Of a DNA stretch of 64,000 nt, positions 1-10,885 are shown piece after piece. The first letter of the stretch is position 1. The number at the start of each line of letters is the position of its first letter. The notes below the pieces were generated by a model. It saw only the letters and a program-made list of their open reading frames with translations. It searched no databases and was not told where the DNA came from. Both the position numbers and the translations under genes were made by a program. The DNA lies in the NCBI RefSeq assembly GCF_001687325.1, contig NZ_LZRD01000003.1:186001-250000 (forward strand), written 5' to 3'. The stretch comes from Streptomyces sp. PTY087I2. Its GTDB lineage: Bacteria; Actinomycetota; Actinomycetes; Streptomycetales; Streptomycetaceae.

Positions 1-900
1 CCCGTAGCGGAAGGCCTCCTCGTAGGCGAAGAGCATCGGCAGCCGGGTCCGGCCGCCGGGTCCGCCGCTGGTCAGGACGTAGACCAGGGCGAAGGAGTTG
101 AAATTCCAGATCAGGTTGAGCGCGGAGATCGCGAGCGCGATGGGCTTGATCGCGGGCCAGGTGACCGTACGGAACCGGCGCCAGGCGCCCGCGCCGTCCA
201 GGGCGGCCGCCTCGTGGAGTTCGCGCGGGGTGTTCTGGAGTCCGGCGAGCAGGGCCACCGTGGTTTGCGGCATGCCCGCCCAGATGCCGACGAGGATGAC
301 GGCGGGCAGCGCGGTGGCGAGGCCGGTCAGCCAGTCCCGCCCGTCGCCGAGCCCAAAGTCCCGGATGGTCTCGTTGAGGATGCCCGCGTCCGGGTTGTAG
401 ACGAGCCGCCACATGATGCCGACGACGACCTCGGGCATCGCCCAGGGGACGATCGCCAGGGCCCTGGCTGCCCAGCGCAGCCGCAGGTTCTGGTTGAGCA
501 GCAGGGCGAGGCCGAGGGCCAGGAGGAACTGCGGGACGGTGACGCCGACGGCCCAGACCAGACCGATCCGGAACGAGTCCCAGAACAGGGTGTCGTGCAG
601 CAGGTCCTGGAAGTTGAGGGTGCCGATCCACTGGGTGGAGCGGGTCCGACCGGACTGGGCGTCGGTGAAGGCGAGCGCGATGCCGTAGAGGAGCGGTCCG
701 ACGCTGAGGATCAGGATCGGGATGAGCGCGGGCAGCACCAGGAACCAGGCGGCCCGGTCCCCGAACGCCTTGCCCCGGGGCGGACCCGGTGGCCCCGGCC
801 GCCAGGACCTCCGTGGCCGCCCGCCCTGTCCGTCCCTGCCGCCGCGCCCGCCGTGCGGGCCGTCCGGTCCGGTCCGCTTCGTCGCGGTCACCGATGTCAC
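1..900 (-). CDS. Sugar ABC transporter permease, MalF/UgpA type (3' end outside window)
   Basis: Inner-membrane permease subunit of a binding-protein-dependent sugar importer (family knowledge). The reading frame is open from the window edge to a GTG at 898-900, preceded by a GGAGG-rich stretch; a second in-frame GTG lies at 889-891. After a Gly/Arg-rich cytoplasmic N-terminus of about 50 residues, hydrophobic segments follow, beginning with AAWFLVLPALIPILIL. The EAA permease loop is visible as ELHEAAALDGAGAWRRF, where the ATPase docks. The last in-window residues are near the C-terminus (FAYEEAFRYG), so only a short tail is missing. A second permease and a solute-binding protein gene would be expected outside the window. 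The transported sugar cannot be told; proximity to glgX/treY/treZ makes a maltodextrin- or trehalose-like sugar plausible, by inference only. Confidence 0.9.
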   Translation of the reverse strand, partial: MTSVTATKRTGPDGPHGGRGGRDGQGGRPRRSWRPGPPGPPRGKAFGDRAAWFLVLPALIPILILSVGPLLYGIALAFTDAQSGRTRSTQWIGTLNFQDLLHDTLFWDSFRIGLVWAVGVTVPQFLLALGLALLLNQNLRLRWAARALAIVPWAMPEVVVGIMWRLVYNPDAGILNETIRDFGLGDGRDWLTGLATALPAVILVGIWAGMPQTTVALLAGLQNTPRELHEAAALDGAGAWRRFRTVTWPAIKPIALAISALNLIWNFNSFALVYVLTSGGPGGRTRLPMLFAYEEAFRYG

Positions 901-1043
901 GGAGAAGCCCCCTCCCTCCCGTATCCGCCTGACGCACCTGAGGTGGACTTCATCCCGTTCCGGCTGCCCGGAAGGCCTCCGACATCGTGCTGACGGTCCG
1001 TCGGTTCGTCAAGGTGGCCTGCACGGATGCGAAAATCGCACCC

Positions 1044-1910
1044 ATGGACGAGATGCGTGCGCGCGAGGTACTGACGGCCACCGGGTTCTCCGGTGCGGCG
1101 AAGCTGCTCGCGCTGGGCGAGAACGCGGTGTTCGCCGCCGGCGACCTGGTGATCAAGGTCGGCCGGGACGCCACCGGCCACCCCGAGCTGCGCGCGCGGG
1201 CGGAGCGGGAGGTGGCGCTCGCCGACTGGCTCGCCGCGTCCGGTGTCCCGGCCGTCCGCGCGGCGGAGAGCGGGGCCCGCCTGGTCGAGGGCCACCCGGT
1301 GACGCTGTGGCACCGGCTCCCCGACCCCGTACGCCCCGCCGAACCGCGCGACCTGGCGCCGCCGCTCTCCGTGGTGCACGCGCTGCCCGCCCCGGCGGAC
1401 TTCACGCTCCCGCGCCGTGAACTGCTCGGCGGGGTCGAGCGCTGGCTGACCCTCGCGGGCGACGCGATCGACCCGGCGGACGCCGACTACCTCCGCGAGC
1501 GCCGCGACGGCTTCGCGGCCGCGGCCGCCGCCCTGGTCCCCCACCTCCCGCCGGGTCCGATCCACGGCGACGCGCTCCCGCGCAACGTCCATGTCGGCCC
1601 GGACGGCCCGGTCCTGGTCGACCTGGAGACGTTCTCCGCCGATCTGCGGGAACACGATCTGGTGGTCCTCGCCCTCTCCCGCGACCGCTACGGCCTCGAC
1701 CCCGCGGCCTACGACGCCTTCACCGCCGCGTACGGCTGGGACGTCCGGGAGTGGGAGGGCTGCGCGGTCCTGCGCGGCGCCCGCGAGACGGCCAGCTGTG
1801 CCTGGGTCGCGCAGCACGCCCCGGTCAACCCGAAGGCGCTCGCCGAGTTCCGCCGCCGGGTGGCGTCACTGCGCGAGGGCGATCCCGAGGTGCGCTGGTA
1901 CCCGTTCTGA
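1044..1910 (+). CDS. Aminoglycoside phosphotransferase (APH)-family kinase
   Basis: About 288-residue small-molecule kinase of the APH/choline-kinase fold. Visible signatures are a nucleotide-binding N-lobe with VIKVGRD, the catalytic loop HGDALPRN (Brenner-type HxDxxxxN) and the metal-binding segment VLVDLETFS, where the usual DxD is DLE. I chose ATG 1044 because the N-terminus MDEMRAREVL fits the family start; an in-frame GTG at 987 would add 19 residues and overlap the likely promoter. The gene is divergent from the sugar permease and followed by a lipoprotein gene. The family phosphorylates antibiotics, sugars or amino alcohols. The substrate is not predictable here and nothing points specifically to resistance. 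Confidence 0.85.
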   Translation: MDEMRAREVLTATGFSGAAKLLALGENAVFAAGDLVIKVGRDATGHPELRARAEREVALADWLAASGVPAVRAAESGARLVEGHPVTLWHRLPDPVRPAEPRDLAPPLSVVHALPAPADFTLPRRELLGGVERWLTLAGDAIDPADADYLRERRDGFAAAAAALVPHLPPGPIHGDALPRNVHVGPDGPVLVDLETFSADLREHDLVVLALSRDRYGLDPAAYDAFTAAYGWDVREWEGCAVLRGARETASCAWVAQHAPVNPKALAEFRRRVASLREGDPEVRWYPF

Positions 1911-2028
1911 ACGGGCCGGGGTACGGGTTCCGGGCTGTCCGGTCACACTCCGAGCGGCCCCGTCGTCGGTCCGCTGGCGGCGCGTATGCTTCGGCCCGGC
2001 CACCCCACACCCTTCGAAGGGAACACCC

Positions 2029-2382
2029 ATGCCCCCAGCCCGTTCGACCGCAGTGACGTGGAGCCTCTCGGCCGTGGCCGCAGGCGTGCTGCTCGTCGGC
2101 TGTTCGGGGTCGGTCAGCATCGGGAACTCGGAGCCGAAGCTGTCCTCCGACAAGCTCGCCACGACCGTCTCCGAAAAGCTCGCGGCCACCACGAACCAGC
2201 CCAAGCCGGACATCACCTGTCCCGAGGACCTCGCCGGGAAGGTCGGCACCTCCACCCGCTGCACGCTCACGGCGAAGGACGGCAGCACACTGGGCGTCTC
2301 GGTCAAGGTGACCTCGGTCGACGGAGACAAGATCAACTTCGACATCAAGGCCGACGACACGCCCACCCCCGCCCCGAACTGA
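2029..2382 (+). CDS. DUF4333-domain lipoprotein
   Basis: 117-residue secreted lipoprotein. The N-terminus has a hydrophobic segment ending in a lipobox (LLVGC, Cys about residue 25), so it should be lipidated and anchored to the outer face of the membrane. The mature part carries the DUF4333 pattern: a DKLATTVSEKL helix, then DITCPEDLAGKVGTSTRCTL with two cysteines and a beta-rich C-terminus ending in a Thr/Pro tail. ATG 2029 is preceded by GAAGGG at a suitable distance. The family is common in actinobacteria with no established function. The gene stands alone, convergent with the exonuclease gene downstream. Confidence 0.85.
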   Translation: MPPARSTAVTWSLSAVAAGVLLVGCSGSVSIGNSEPKLSSDKLATTVSEKLAATTNQPKPDITCPEDLAGKVGTSTRCTLTAKDGSTLGVSVKVTSVDGDKINFDIKADDTPTPAPN

Positions 2383-2420
2383 CGCCGGAATCGGTCGGCG
2401 CGCCCGGGGAACGAGCGGCC

Positions 2421-2468
2421 GGTCCGGCTCAGCGGCGGTCCGGCTCGGCGGCGGTCCGGCTCAGCCGC
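2421..2468. repeat. Three tandem copies of a 16-bp GC-rich unit
   Basis: The unit GGTCCGGCTCAGCGGC occurs three times head to tail (2421-2436, 2437-2452, 2453-2468) with one or two substitutions per copy. The last copy overlaps the 3' end of the exonuclease gene and supplies its stop codon. It sits between two convergent genes. Confidence 0.7.
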
Positions 2469-3174
2469 TGCGCGGGATCAGCGGCCAGGCCGGCTCGACG
2501 ACGGCCGCCGGGTCGGTCGTGCGCCGCAGATACGCCTGGAGCGAGGCCGACTGCTCGGCGGCCGCCCGCACCTGAAGGGCGTGCAGTTCGTCGGGCGGCA
2601 GGGTGGCCACGGGCCGGTGGCGCTCGCCCATCCGGCGCACCACGCGCACCGCGGCCACCGCGTCGGCGCTCGCGTCGTGGGCCCCGTCGAGCGTGACCCC
2701 GTAGTGGTCGCACAGCGCCTGGAGGGCCCGCTTGCCCCTGCGGTACTTGTCGACGTGCTTGTCGATCACCAGCGGGTCGATGACGGGTGACGGCGCGCCG
2801 CCGACGCGCTCCTCAACCGACGGCAGTCCGTACCTGCGGCATTCGCGGTCCAGCAGGGAGAGGTCGTAGCGGGCGTTCATCACCACCAGCGGGACGTCCG
2901 AGCGCAGCACTTCGGCGACCGCGCGGGCGATCTCCTCGACCGCGGAGGCGGCCCGCGCCCCGTGCTTGCGGGCGTGGTCGGTGCCGATGCCGTGGATCGC
3001 GGAGGCCTGCTCCGGTATCACCACGCCCGGATCGAGCAGCCAGGTCCGCTGCTCGGCGACCGTGCCGTCCGGGTCCAGCCGGACGAGTGCGGCGGTGACG
3101 ATCCGGTCGCTCTCGACGTCGGTCCCCGTCGTCTCCAGGTCGAAGCCGACCAGTGTGCCCCGGTGCCAGCTCAT
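2461..3174 (-). CDS. DnaQ-like 3'-5' exonuclease (DEDDh)
   Basis: 237-residue exonuclease related to the DNA polymerase III epsilon proofreading fold. All three Exo motifs are visible: Exo I FDLETTGTD near the N-terminus, Exo II NARYDLSLLDRE, and Exo III HDASADA, placing it in the DEDDh class with two-metal catalysis. ATG 3174 is chosen over upstream starts because an AAGGAGGT Shine-Dalgarno lies just before it and the conserved fold begins at residue 8. It hydrolyses single-stranded DNA or RNA 3' ends by family knowledge. Whether it serves the replicative polymerase or nucleic-acid turnover is unknown, as it is a stand-alone exonuclease rather than a polymerase fusion. Confidence 0.92.
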   Translation of the reverse strand: MSWHRGTLVGFDLETTGTDVESDRIVTAALVRLDPDGTVAEQRTWLLDPGVVIPEQASAIHGIGTDHARKHGARAASAVEEIARAVAEVLRSDVPLVVMNARYDLSLLDRECRRYGLPSVEERVGGAPSPVIDPLVIDKHVDKYRRGKRALQALCDHYGVTLDGAHDASADAVAAVRVVRRMGERHRPVATLPPDELHALQVRAAAEQSASLQAYLRRTTDPAAVVEPAWPLIPRSG

Positions 3175-3273
3175 CCCGATACCTCCTTCGTGGTGCTCCC
3201 CCGTGGTGCTCCCCCCGAGTGATGACCACCTTCGCACGGCCCACTGACAACACCCGGTGGAGGGTCAGGAGGG

Positions 3274-4509
3274 TCAGGAGACCGGCCGGGAGTCCGTCCA
3301 GACCGATTCGAACTCCTCGCGGTACGTCTCGAAGAGCCCGTGCTCGTGGTTCTGGTCCTCCCGCACCACCGTGCGCCTGCCCCCGCCGCGCAGCACCAGC
3401 ACCGGCGCCTCCATGCCCCGGGCCCGCCGCAGATAAGGCTGGACGACGCCCACCGCATCCGGGCCGTCGCCGTCCACCAGGTAGGCGGTGAAGCGCGGGG
3501 TCTCGTCGAAGACCTGGATCTGGAACGCGCCGGGGTCGCGGAGCTTGGAGCGGACGCGGCGCATGTGCAGGATGTTCATCTCCACCGAGCGGCTCAGCTC
3601 GCCCTTCTTGAGGCCGAGTTCCCGCTCCCGGCGGCGGACCGCGCTGCTGGCCGGGTTGATGAACAGCAGCCGCACCCGGCAGCCCGACTCCGCGAGCCGG
3701 ACGAGCCGGCGGCCGGAGAAGTTCTGCACGAGCAGGTTGAGGCCTATCCCGATGGCGTCGAGCCGCCGCGCCCCGCCGAACAGGTCCTCGGCGGGCAGCT
3801 GGCGCTGGAGCCGGACCCGGTCGGGGTGGACGGAGACCACGTCCGCGTACCGGTCGCCGACCAGCTCCTCCACCGCGTCCACCGGCAGCCGGTCGGCCGA
3901 GGGCACCCCGGCCCCGCTACCGAGGATGTCCAGGAGGCGGGCGGAGGCCCGTTCCGCCTGGGCGAGGACCGCCTCGTTCAGCGCGCGGTTGCGGGAGACG
4001 ACGTTGCGCGCGACCTCCAGTTCGTCCAGGGCCAGCTCGACATCGCGCCGGTCGTCGAAGTACGGCTCGAAGCACGGCCAGTGCTGGACCATCAGCTCGC
4101 GCAGCTGCGGCAGTGTCAGGAAGCTGAGGACGTTGTCGTCGGCCGGGTCGAGCAGATAGCCCTTGCGGCGCGAGACCTCGCGTACGGCGACGGCGCGCTG
4201 CACCCACTCCTGCCCGGCCGGTCCGGCCGCGGCCACCACCCACTCCTCGCCGTGCACCGGCTCGTAGATCGGCCGGAGCACCGCGGCGACGACGGCCCGT
4301 AGGCGTTGTTCGACCAGATTCAGCCAGATATAGGCCCGCCCGGCGCGCTGGGCGCGGGTGCGCACCTCGCCCCAGGCCTCCGATCCCCAGTCCAGCTCGG
4401 CGCCTATCTCCATGGGCTGCGCGAGGGACACCGCCCCGGGCGGGGCATCGGTCGATTCCCCCTCGTGACCTGCGTCACCTGGGGGTAGCTCGAACCCTCC
4501 CGAGCTCAC
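3274..4509 (-). CDS. SAV2148-family HEPN-domain protein
   Basis: 411-residue protein recognised as the Streptomyces-wide SAV2148 family, from blocks such as WLNLVEQRLRAVVAAVLRP, FLTLPQLRELMVQHWP and LINLLVQNF-like segments. The family is annotated as HEPN-containing, a helical fold often seen in RNases, but I do not see an unambiguous RxxxxH motif; the closest is RELMVQH. The C-terminal third (VRLLFINPASS to the end) looks like an alpha/beta domain reminiscent of degenerate PLD-like modules; that is inference. GTG 4509 has GGAAGG ten bases upstream; a GTG at 4527 and a TTG at 4539 are alternatives. Function unknown; the family's conservation suggests a core actinobacterial role. Confidence 0.85.
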   Translation of the reverse strand: MSSGGFELPPGDAGHEGESTDAPPGAVSLAQPMEIGAELDWGSEAWGEVRTRAQRAGRAYIWLNLVEQRLRAVVAAVLRPIYEPVHGEEWVVAAAGPAGQEWVQRAVAVREVSRRKGYLLDPADDNVLSFLTLPQLRELMVQHWPCFEPYFDDRRDVELALDELEVARNVVSRNRALNEAVLAQAERASARLLDILGSGAGVPSADRLPVDAVEELVGDRYADVVSVHPDRVRLQRQLPAEDLFGGARRLDAIGIGLNLLVQNFSGRRLVRLAESGCRVRLLFINPASSAVRRRERELGLKKGELSRSVEMNILHMRRVRSKLRDPGAFQIQVFDETPRFTAYLVDGDGPDAVGVVQPYLRRARGMEAPVLVLRGGGRRTVVREDQNHEHGLFETYREEFESVWTDSRPVS

Positions 4510-4539
4510 CCGCGTACCGCCTTCCACTCCCCCACCCAA

Positions 4540-4924
4540 CGATCAAGGAAGGGTACTCCGGGAGCGTGATCCGACGCAGCCCGATGCGCAGGGGACTTTC
4601 TCAACTCCCCTGATCGTCAGGCTTGTTCCTTGCGACGAGATCGGGTGGAGTGAGCGGATTCATAGTGATTGGGGCCCCGTCCCGGAGCGGGAATCGGACG
4701 CACTGGCGACGGCGGGGTCCGCAAGCACGTCCGGGGCGGCACGGGCGTGTCCGAAGTTGACCGGTGCGGCCGGTACCCGGCGACGGGATGCGGCCGCACC
4801 GCGCGACGTCCTAGGTGAGCGCCCCGTTTTCGGGGAAGATTCGGGACGTATTCGGGAAGTCTTCGAGGAGTATCGGGCCGAGGAAAGCCACCGCACCCGG
4901 ATCAGAAGTGGAAGAGTCTTCATC
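4540..4924. other. Intergenic region between divergent SAV2148-family gene and glgX
   Basis: About 385 bases without a convincing gene. It contains a perfect 7-bp inverted repeat, CAGGGGA at 4589-4595 and TCCCCTG at 4606-4612 with a 10-base loop. Closer to glgX are two short palindromic motifs, GAAGTCTTC near 4857 and AAGAGTCTT near 4913. Both promoters of the divergent genes must lie here, but I cannot place clear -10/-35 elements. An open frame continues upstream of the glgX ATG to 4757 but lacks homology-like content. Confidence 0.6.
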
Positions 4925-7054
<2,130 letters not shown>

Positions 7055-7086
7055 GGCCTGGGGGCCGGGACGGCAGGGGTGAGGTT

Positions 7087-7118
7087 CCGCCCGGGGTGAC
7101 ACGGTTCGCCCCGGGCGG
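7087..7118 (+). terminator. Stem-loop between glgX and treY
   Basis: Perfect 10-bp inverted repeat CCGCCCGGGG (7087-7096) and CCCCGGGCGG (7109-7118) with a 12-base loop. There is no T-run, as is usual in Streptomyces. It ends 15 bases before the treY ATG, so it may be a partial terminator tuning glgX:treY ratios or an mRNA-stabilising hairpin, and could also affect treY initiation. Confidence 0.6.
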
Positions 7119-7133
7119 GGTACGTAAAAAGCC

Positions 7134-9506
7134 ATGACGCCCTCCGCAACGTACCGGCTTCAGCTCCAGCCCGACTTCCCGTTCGCCGCCGCCGAGAAGG
7201 CCGTGCCGTATCTCGCCGCGCTCGGCGTCTCGCATCTCCACCTCTCCCCCGTCCTGGAGGCGGTCCCCGGCTCCACCCACGGCTACGACGTGGTCGACCA
7301 CAGCCGGGTCCGGGCGGAGCTGGGCGGTGAGGAAGGGCTGCGGTCGCTCGCGTCGGCCGCCCGGGAGCACGGGCTCGGGCTGATCCTGGACATCGTGCCC
7401 AACCACATGGCCGCCTCGCCCCGGCACAACCGTCGGCTGTGGGAGGTGCTGCGCGAGGGCGCGTCCTCCCCGTACGCCCGCTGGTTCGACATCGACTGGA
7501 CGGCGGGCGGCGGCCAGGTGCTGCTGCCGGTGCTCGCCGGGCCGCTCGGCCGGGAGCTGGAGCACCTGACCGTGGACGGGGAGGTGCTGCGCTACCACGA
7601 TCTGGAGTTCCCGCTCCGGGCCGGTACGGCGGACCTCCCGCTGCCTCGGCTGCTGGAGGAGCAGCACTACCGGCTCGGCTGGTGGCGGCTGGCCCGCACG
7701 GAGCTGAACTACCGGCGGTTCTTCACCGTCCCGGAGCTCATCGGGGTCCGCGTCGAGCACCCGGAGGTCTTTGAGGACACCCACGCCAAGATTCTCGAAC
7801 TGCTCCGCGACGGCGTCCTGGACGGGCTGCGCATCGACCACCCCGACGGTCTCGCCGCCCCCGCCGCCTATCTGGAGCGGCTGAACGAGGCGACCGGCGG
7901 GCGCTGGACGGTGGTGGAGAAGATCCTCACCGGCGACGAGCGCCTTCCGGCGGAGTGGGCGGTCGCGGGCACCACCGGGTACGACGCCCTGCGCCGGATC
8001 GACGGGCTGTTCACCGACCCGTCCGGCGCGGCGGAACTGCTCGGCCGCTACCGGGAGTTCGCGGGCCCGCCCGGCGACCGGGGCGGCGACTGGACGGCGA
8101 CGGTGCGCCGGGCCGCGTACCGGGTGGCGACACACGAGCTGGCCGCCGAGACCGCGTGGCTGACCCGGCTGGCGGCGGCCATCTGCGACCGGGACCCCGC
8201 GCTGCGGGACCACGCCCCGTGGGCGCTGCGGACGGCGATTCGGGAGCTGCTGGTACGTGTCCCGGTCTACCGGCCGTACGTCACGGCGGGCGAGCCGCCG
8301 ACCCGGATCGCCGAGGAGACGCTGACCGATGAGACGGTACGGGACGCGAAGGCGGTCTTCTCCGTGCCGGAGGAGGCGGCGGCCGTCGATGTCGTACGGG
8401 ATCTGGCGCTCGGGCGGCTCGGTGGCGGGGAGGAACAGGCGTCGTTCTGCGCCCGGTTCACGCAGACGGCGTCGGCGCTGCACGCCAAGTCGGTGGAGGA
8501 CACGGCGTTCTACCGGTATGTCCCTCTGATCTCCGCGAACGAGGTGGGCGGTACCCCGGGGCAACCCGCCGTCTCTCCGCAGGAGTTCCACTCCTTCGCC
8601 GCCCGGATCGCCCGCGACTGGCCCGCCACCGGCACGGTCCTGACCACGCACGACACGAAGCGCAGCGCGGACGTCCGGGCCCGGATCGCGGTGCTGTCGC
8701 AGTGCCCGGAGCGGTGGGCGGCACTGGTGACGGAGCTGACGGCGGCGACGCCGGTCGCCGCCCCGGACCCCCAACTGGCCTGGACGGCCTGGCAGTCGGC
8801 GTACAGCTGCGCGGAGCTGCCGCCCGACGAGCTGGGCGAGCGGCTGGAGCCGGCACTGCTGAAAGCGGTGCGCGAGGCGGGCCTGTTCACCAGCTGGACG
8901 GAGTCGGACCCGGCCTACGAGCGCGCGGTGTCGGATTTCGTCGCGGCCGGGCCGGGCCACGGGGAGGGCGTGCCCCGGCGGCTGATCGCCGAGTTCGCGG
9001 ACGCGCTCGCCCCGCATGTCCGGGCCCAGGTGCTGGGGGCGGCACTGGTGCATCTGACGATGCCAGGGGTGCCGGATCTCTACCAGGGCACGGAGAGCGA
9101 GTACCTGGCCCTGGTCGACCCGGACAACCGGCGGCCGTTCCGGCGGCCGGACGTCCCGGACGAGAAGCAGACGCTGACGGCGACCGCGCTCGGGCTGCGC
9201 CGCGAACTGCCTGGCGTGTTCGGCGAGTCGGGGACGTACGCACCCCTGACGACGACCGGCCCGGCCGCCCCGCATCTGCTGGCGTTCTGCCGCTCGGGCG
9301 AGGTGGTCACGGCGGTGACCCGCCTGTCGCTGCGGCTGGCCGAGGGCGGGGGCTGGCGGGACACGGTGCTGGAACTGCCGGACGGGGGCCCGTGGCGGGA
9401 CGTGCTGTCGGCGTCGCCCGGGCGGGAGTTCGCGGGGGGCGGGGTGGCGGCGGGAGAGCTGTTCGCGGAACGGCCGGTGGTGTTGCTAAGGCGGGTGGGC
9501 GACTGA
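7134..9506 (+). CDS. treY: Malto-oligosyltrehalose synthase TreY
   Basis: 790-residue GH13 enzyme that isomerises the reducing-end alpha-1,4 bond of maltooligosaccharides to the alpha,alpha-1,1 trehalose linkage. Signatures: N-terminal ATYRLQLQPDFPF and HLHLSPVLEAVPGSTHGYDV, region I DIVPNHMAA, region II DGLRIDHPDGL (nucleophile Asp), region III WTVVEKIL (Glu), region IV THDTKRSADVRARI. Length fits the family. ATG 7134 begins the conserved N-terminus; no strong Shine-Dalgarno is visible, only a purine-rich GTAAAAAGCC. Substrate supply from GlgX upstream, product release by TreZ encoded 7.3 kb downstream. The treY-treZ adjacency usual in many genomes is interrupted here by nine or so other genes. 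Confidence 0.97.
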   Translation: MTPSATYRLQLQPDFPFAAAEKAVPYLAALGVSHLHLSPVLEAVPGSTHGYDVVDHSRVRAELGGEEGLRSLASAAREHGLGLILDIVPNHMAASPRHNRRLWEVLREGASSPYARWFDIDWTAGGGQVLLPVLAGPLGRELEHLTVDGEVLRYHDLEFPLRAGTADLPLPRLLEEQHYRLGWWRLARTELNYRRFFTVPELIGVRVEHPEVFEDTHAKILELLRDGVLDGLRIDHPDGLAAPAAYLERLNEATGGRWTVVEKILTGDERLPAEWAVAGTTGYDALRRIDGLFTDPSGAAELLGRYREFAGPPGDRGGDWTATVRRAAYRVATHELAAETAWLTRLAAAICDRDPALRDHAPWALRTAIRELLVRVPVYRPYVTAGEPPTRIAEETLTDETVRDAKAVFSVPEEAAAVDVVRDLALGRLGGGEEQASFCARFTQTASALHAKSVEDTAFYRYVPLISANEVGGTPGQPAVSPQEFHSFAARIARDWPATGTVLTTHDTKRSADVRARIAVLSQCPERWAALVTELTAATPVAAPDPQLAWTAWQSAYSCAELPPDELGERLEPALLKAVREAGLFTSWTESDPAYERAVSDFVAAGPGHGEGVPRRLIAEFADALAPHVRAQVLGAALVHLTMPGVPDLYQGTESEYLALVDPDNRRPFRRPDVPDEKQTLTATALGLRRELPGVFGESGTYAPLTTTGPAAPHLLAFCRSGEVVTAVTRLSLRLAEGGGWRDTVLELPDGGPWRDVLSASPGREFAGGGVAAGELFAERPVVLLRRVGD

Positions 9507-9552
9507 CGGGCCGCTGTGGGCGTGCCGCCGTCGGGGCCCGTGCCCTCCCGGG

Positions 9553-10599
9553 TCAGGACGGGCGTACGAGCAGGGCGCGCGGGCCTCGGGTGAGGAGGCC
9601 GCCCGCCACCGGGCGGAAGCCGTCGGCCCAGCGGATGCCGGGCATCGCCGTCAGCAGGGCGCGCAGGCCGTGTTCGGCCTCCAGTCTGCCGAGGAGGGCG
9701 GCGGGGCAGCCGGCCGGACCGATCAGCAGCGGGTCGGCGTCGGCGCGCAGCGGGTCGAACCGGTCGGGTGCGACGAACCGGGCCGGGTCGCGGCCCGCCG
9801 CGCCGATGAGGCAGGCGACGGGTGCGTCGGCGGGGATCGTGCCGCCGGTCACAGCGACCTCGGTACGGGTGCGGCGCAGCACGATCTGGACGGGCGGATC
9901 GCGGCGCAGCGTCTCGGCCCAGGCCCGCCCGAGCAGCGACCCGGAGCCTGCCCCGCCCGCACCCCGGGCCGCTTCTCCGGCGGTCGCGGCGGCCAGCAGA
10001 TCGGGGTCGTCGAGCATGTTCGCGAGGAACGAGGCGAGGGCGTGCTCGCGGAGCGCGGTGGACCCGGTGCAGTCCCCGGCTCCCCCGCCGGTACGCCGGT
10101 GGTTGGCGACCCGGGGCAGGGTGCTCAGGTCCGGGTGGGCGAGCCCGGCCGCAGCGGCGGCGGCCCCGGCGGGCAGCCACCGGCAGAAGTCGGCGACCAG
10201 GTCCGCCCGGTCACGCCCGGCGATCCGGCGCGCCAGGACGTACGCCGTCCGCTCGACCGCGGGGGCGGCGGTGCTCCACGGCACGGTGAGCGGGCCGCAG
10301 ACCAGGCTGCCCCGGCAGAGACCGAGCGGGACGGGGGCCTGGCCGCGCGGGGCCCCGTCGTGCGGGTAGCCGGTGAACCGGGGATCCGTGAGGGCCAGGG
10401 CCACATCCGTGTACCGGCTCAGCAGCCAGGCGCCGAGGGCCGGGTCGTAACCGAGGGGGTGGTCGGTGCGCAGCAGCCGGTAGAGGCGCAGCCGGTACGG
10501 ATCCGTCGTGGCCCCCGGTGCCAGCAGCCCCGGCAGGCCGCCCGAAAGGCGATGCGGACGACGGGCGGCGGGCAGGGCGTCGGGGCGGTCGACCGGCAT
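9553..10599 (-). CDS. Degenerate cytochrome P450-like protein
   Basis: 348-residue P450-like protein, about 50 residues shorter than typical bacterial CYPs. P450 landmarks: N-terminal PYRLRLYRLLRTDHPLGYDPALGAW, the K-helix ExxR as ETLRR, a following IPADAPVACLIGAAGRDPARFVAPDRFDPLR meander, and a heme-region cysteine in IGPAGCPAALLGRLEAE. The canonical FGxGxHxCxG is reduced to an IGPAGCPA form, and the I-helix oxygen-binding (A/G)Gx(D/E)T is not recognisable. It may therefore be a non-catalytic or atypical P450. ATG 10599 follows a G-rich stretch. No ferredoxin or reductase gene is adjacent; the neighbouring sequence holds gene remnants, suggesting a decaying locus. Confidence 0.7.
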   Translation of the reverse strand: MPVDRPDALPAARRPHRLSGGLPGLLAPGATTDPYRLRLYRLLRTDHPLGYDPALGAWLLSRYTDVALALTDPRFTGYPHDGAPRGQAPVPLGLCRGSLVCGPLTVPWSTAAPAVERTAYVLARRIAGRDRADLVADFCRWLPAGAAAAAAGLAHPDLSTLPRVANHRRTGGGAGDCTGSTALREHALASFLANMLDDPDLLAAATAGEAARGAGGAGSGSLLGRAWAETLRRDPPVQIVLRRTRTEVAVTGGTIPADAPVACLIGAAGRDPARFVAPDRFDPLRADADPLLIGPAGCPAALLGRLEAEHGLRALLTAMPGIRWADGFRPVAGGLLTRGPRALLVRPS

Positions 10600-10645
10600 C
10601 CCGCACCCCCTGGAGTCGGTGCGCCGGCGGTCGGCGCGCGCCCTC

Positions 10646-10885
10646 TCAGCGGACCACCGACGGGGGCGCGCCGCAGTCGGCGTACGGCCGTTCGGGTGAG
10701 GGTTCGCCGGGGCGCAGGGGGCGGATCCCGGCGGTGGGCAGGGTGCCGAGCAGCTGTGTGAAGGCGGCCGCGGCCCCGGTCCGGGGCACCCGGGAGAACA
10801 CGCCCAGCGAGCGCAGCCAGGGCGGGTCGACGCCGAGGACCGCGCAGTCCTCGCCGACCGCGCCCCGGACGAGGTGGGCGCGCGG
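10646..10885 (-). pseudogene. 3' remnant of an unidentified minus-strand gene
   Basis: Open for about 80 codons ending in TGA at 10646-10648, with coding-like composition (AHLVRGAVGEDCAVLGVD, then PPWLRSLGVFSR). It is cut off upstream by an in-frame TAG at 10886-10888 exactly where sequence resembling a different, plus-strand gene begins. No plausible start with a ribosome binding site is present. I do not recognise the family; it reads like the last third of a normal Streptomyces protein. Confidence 0.45.
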
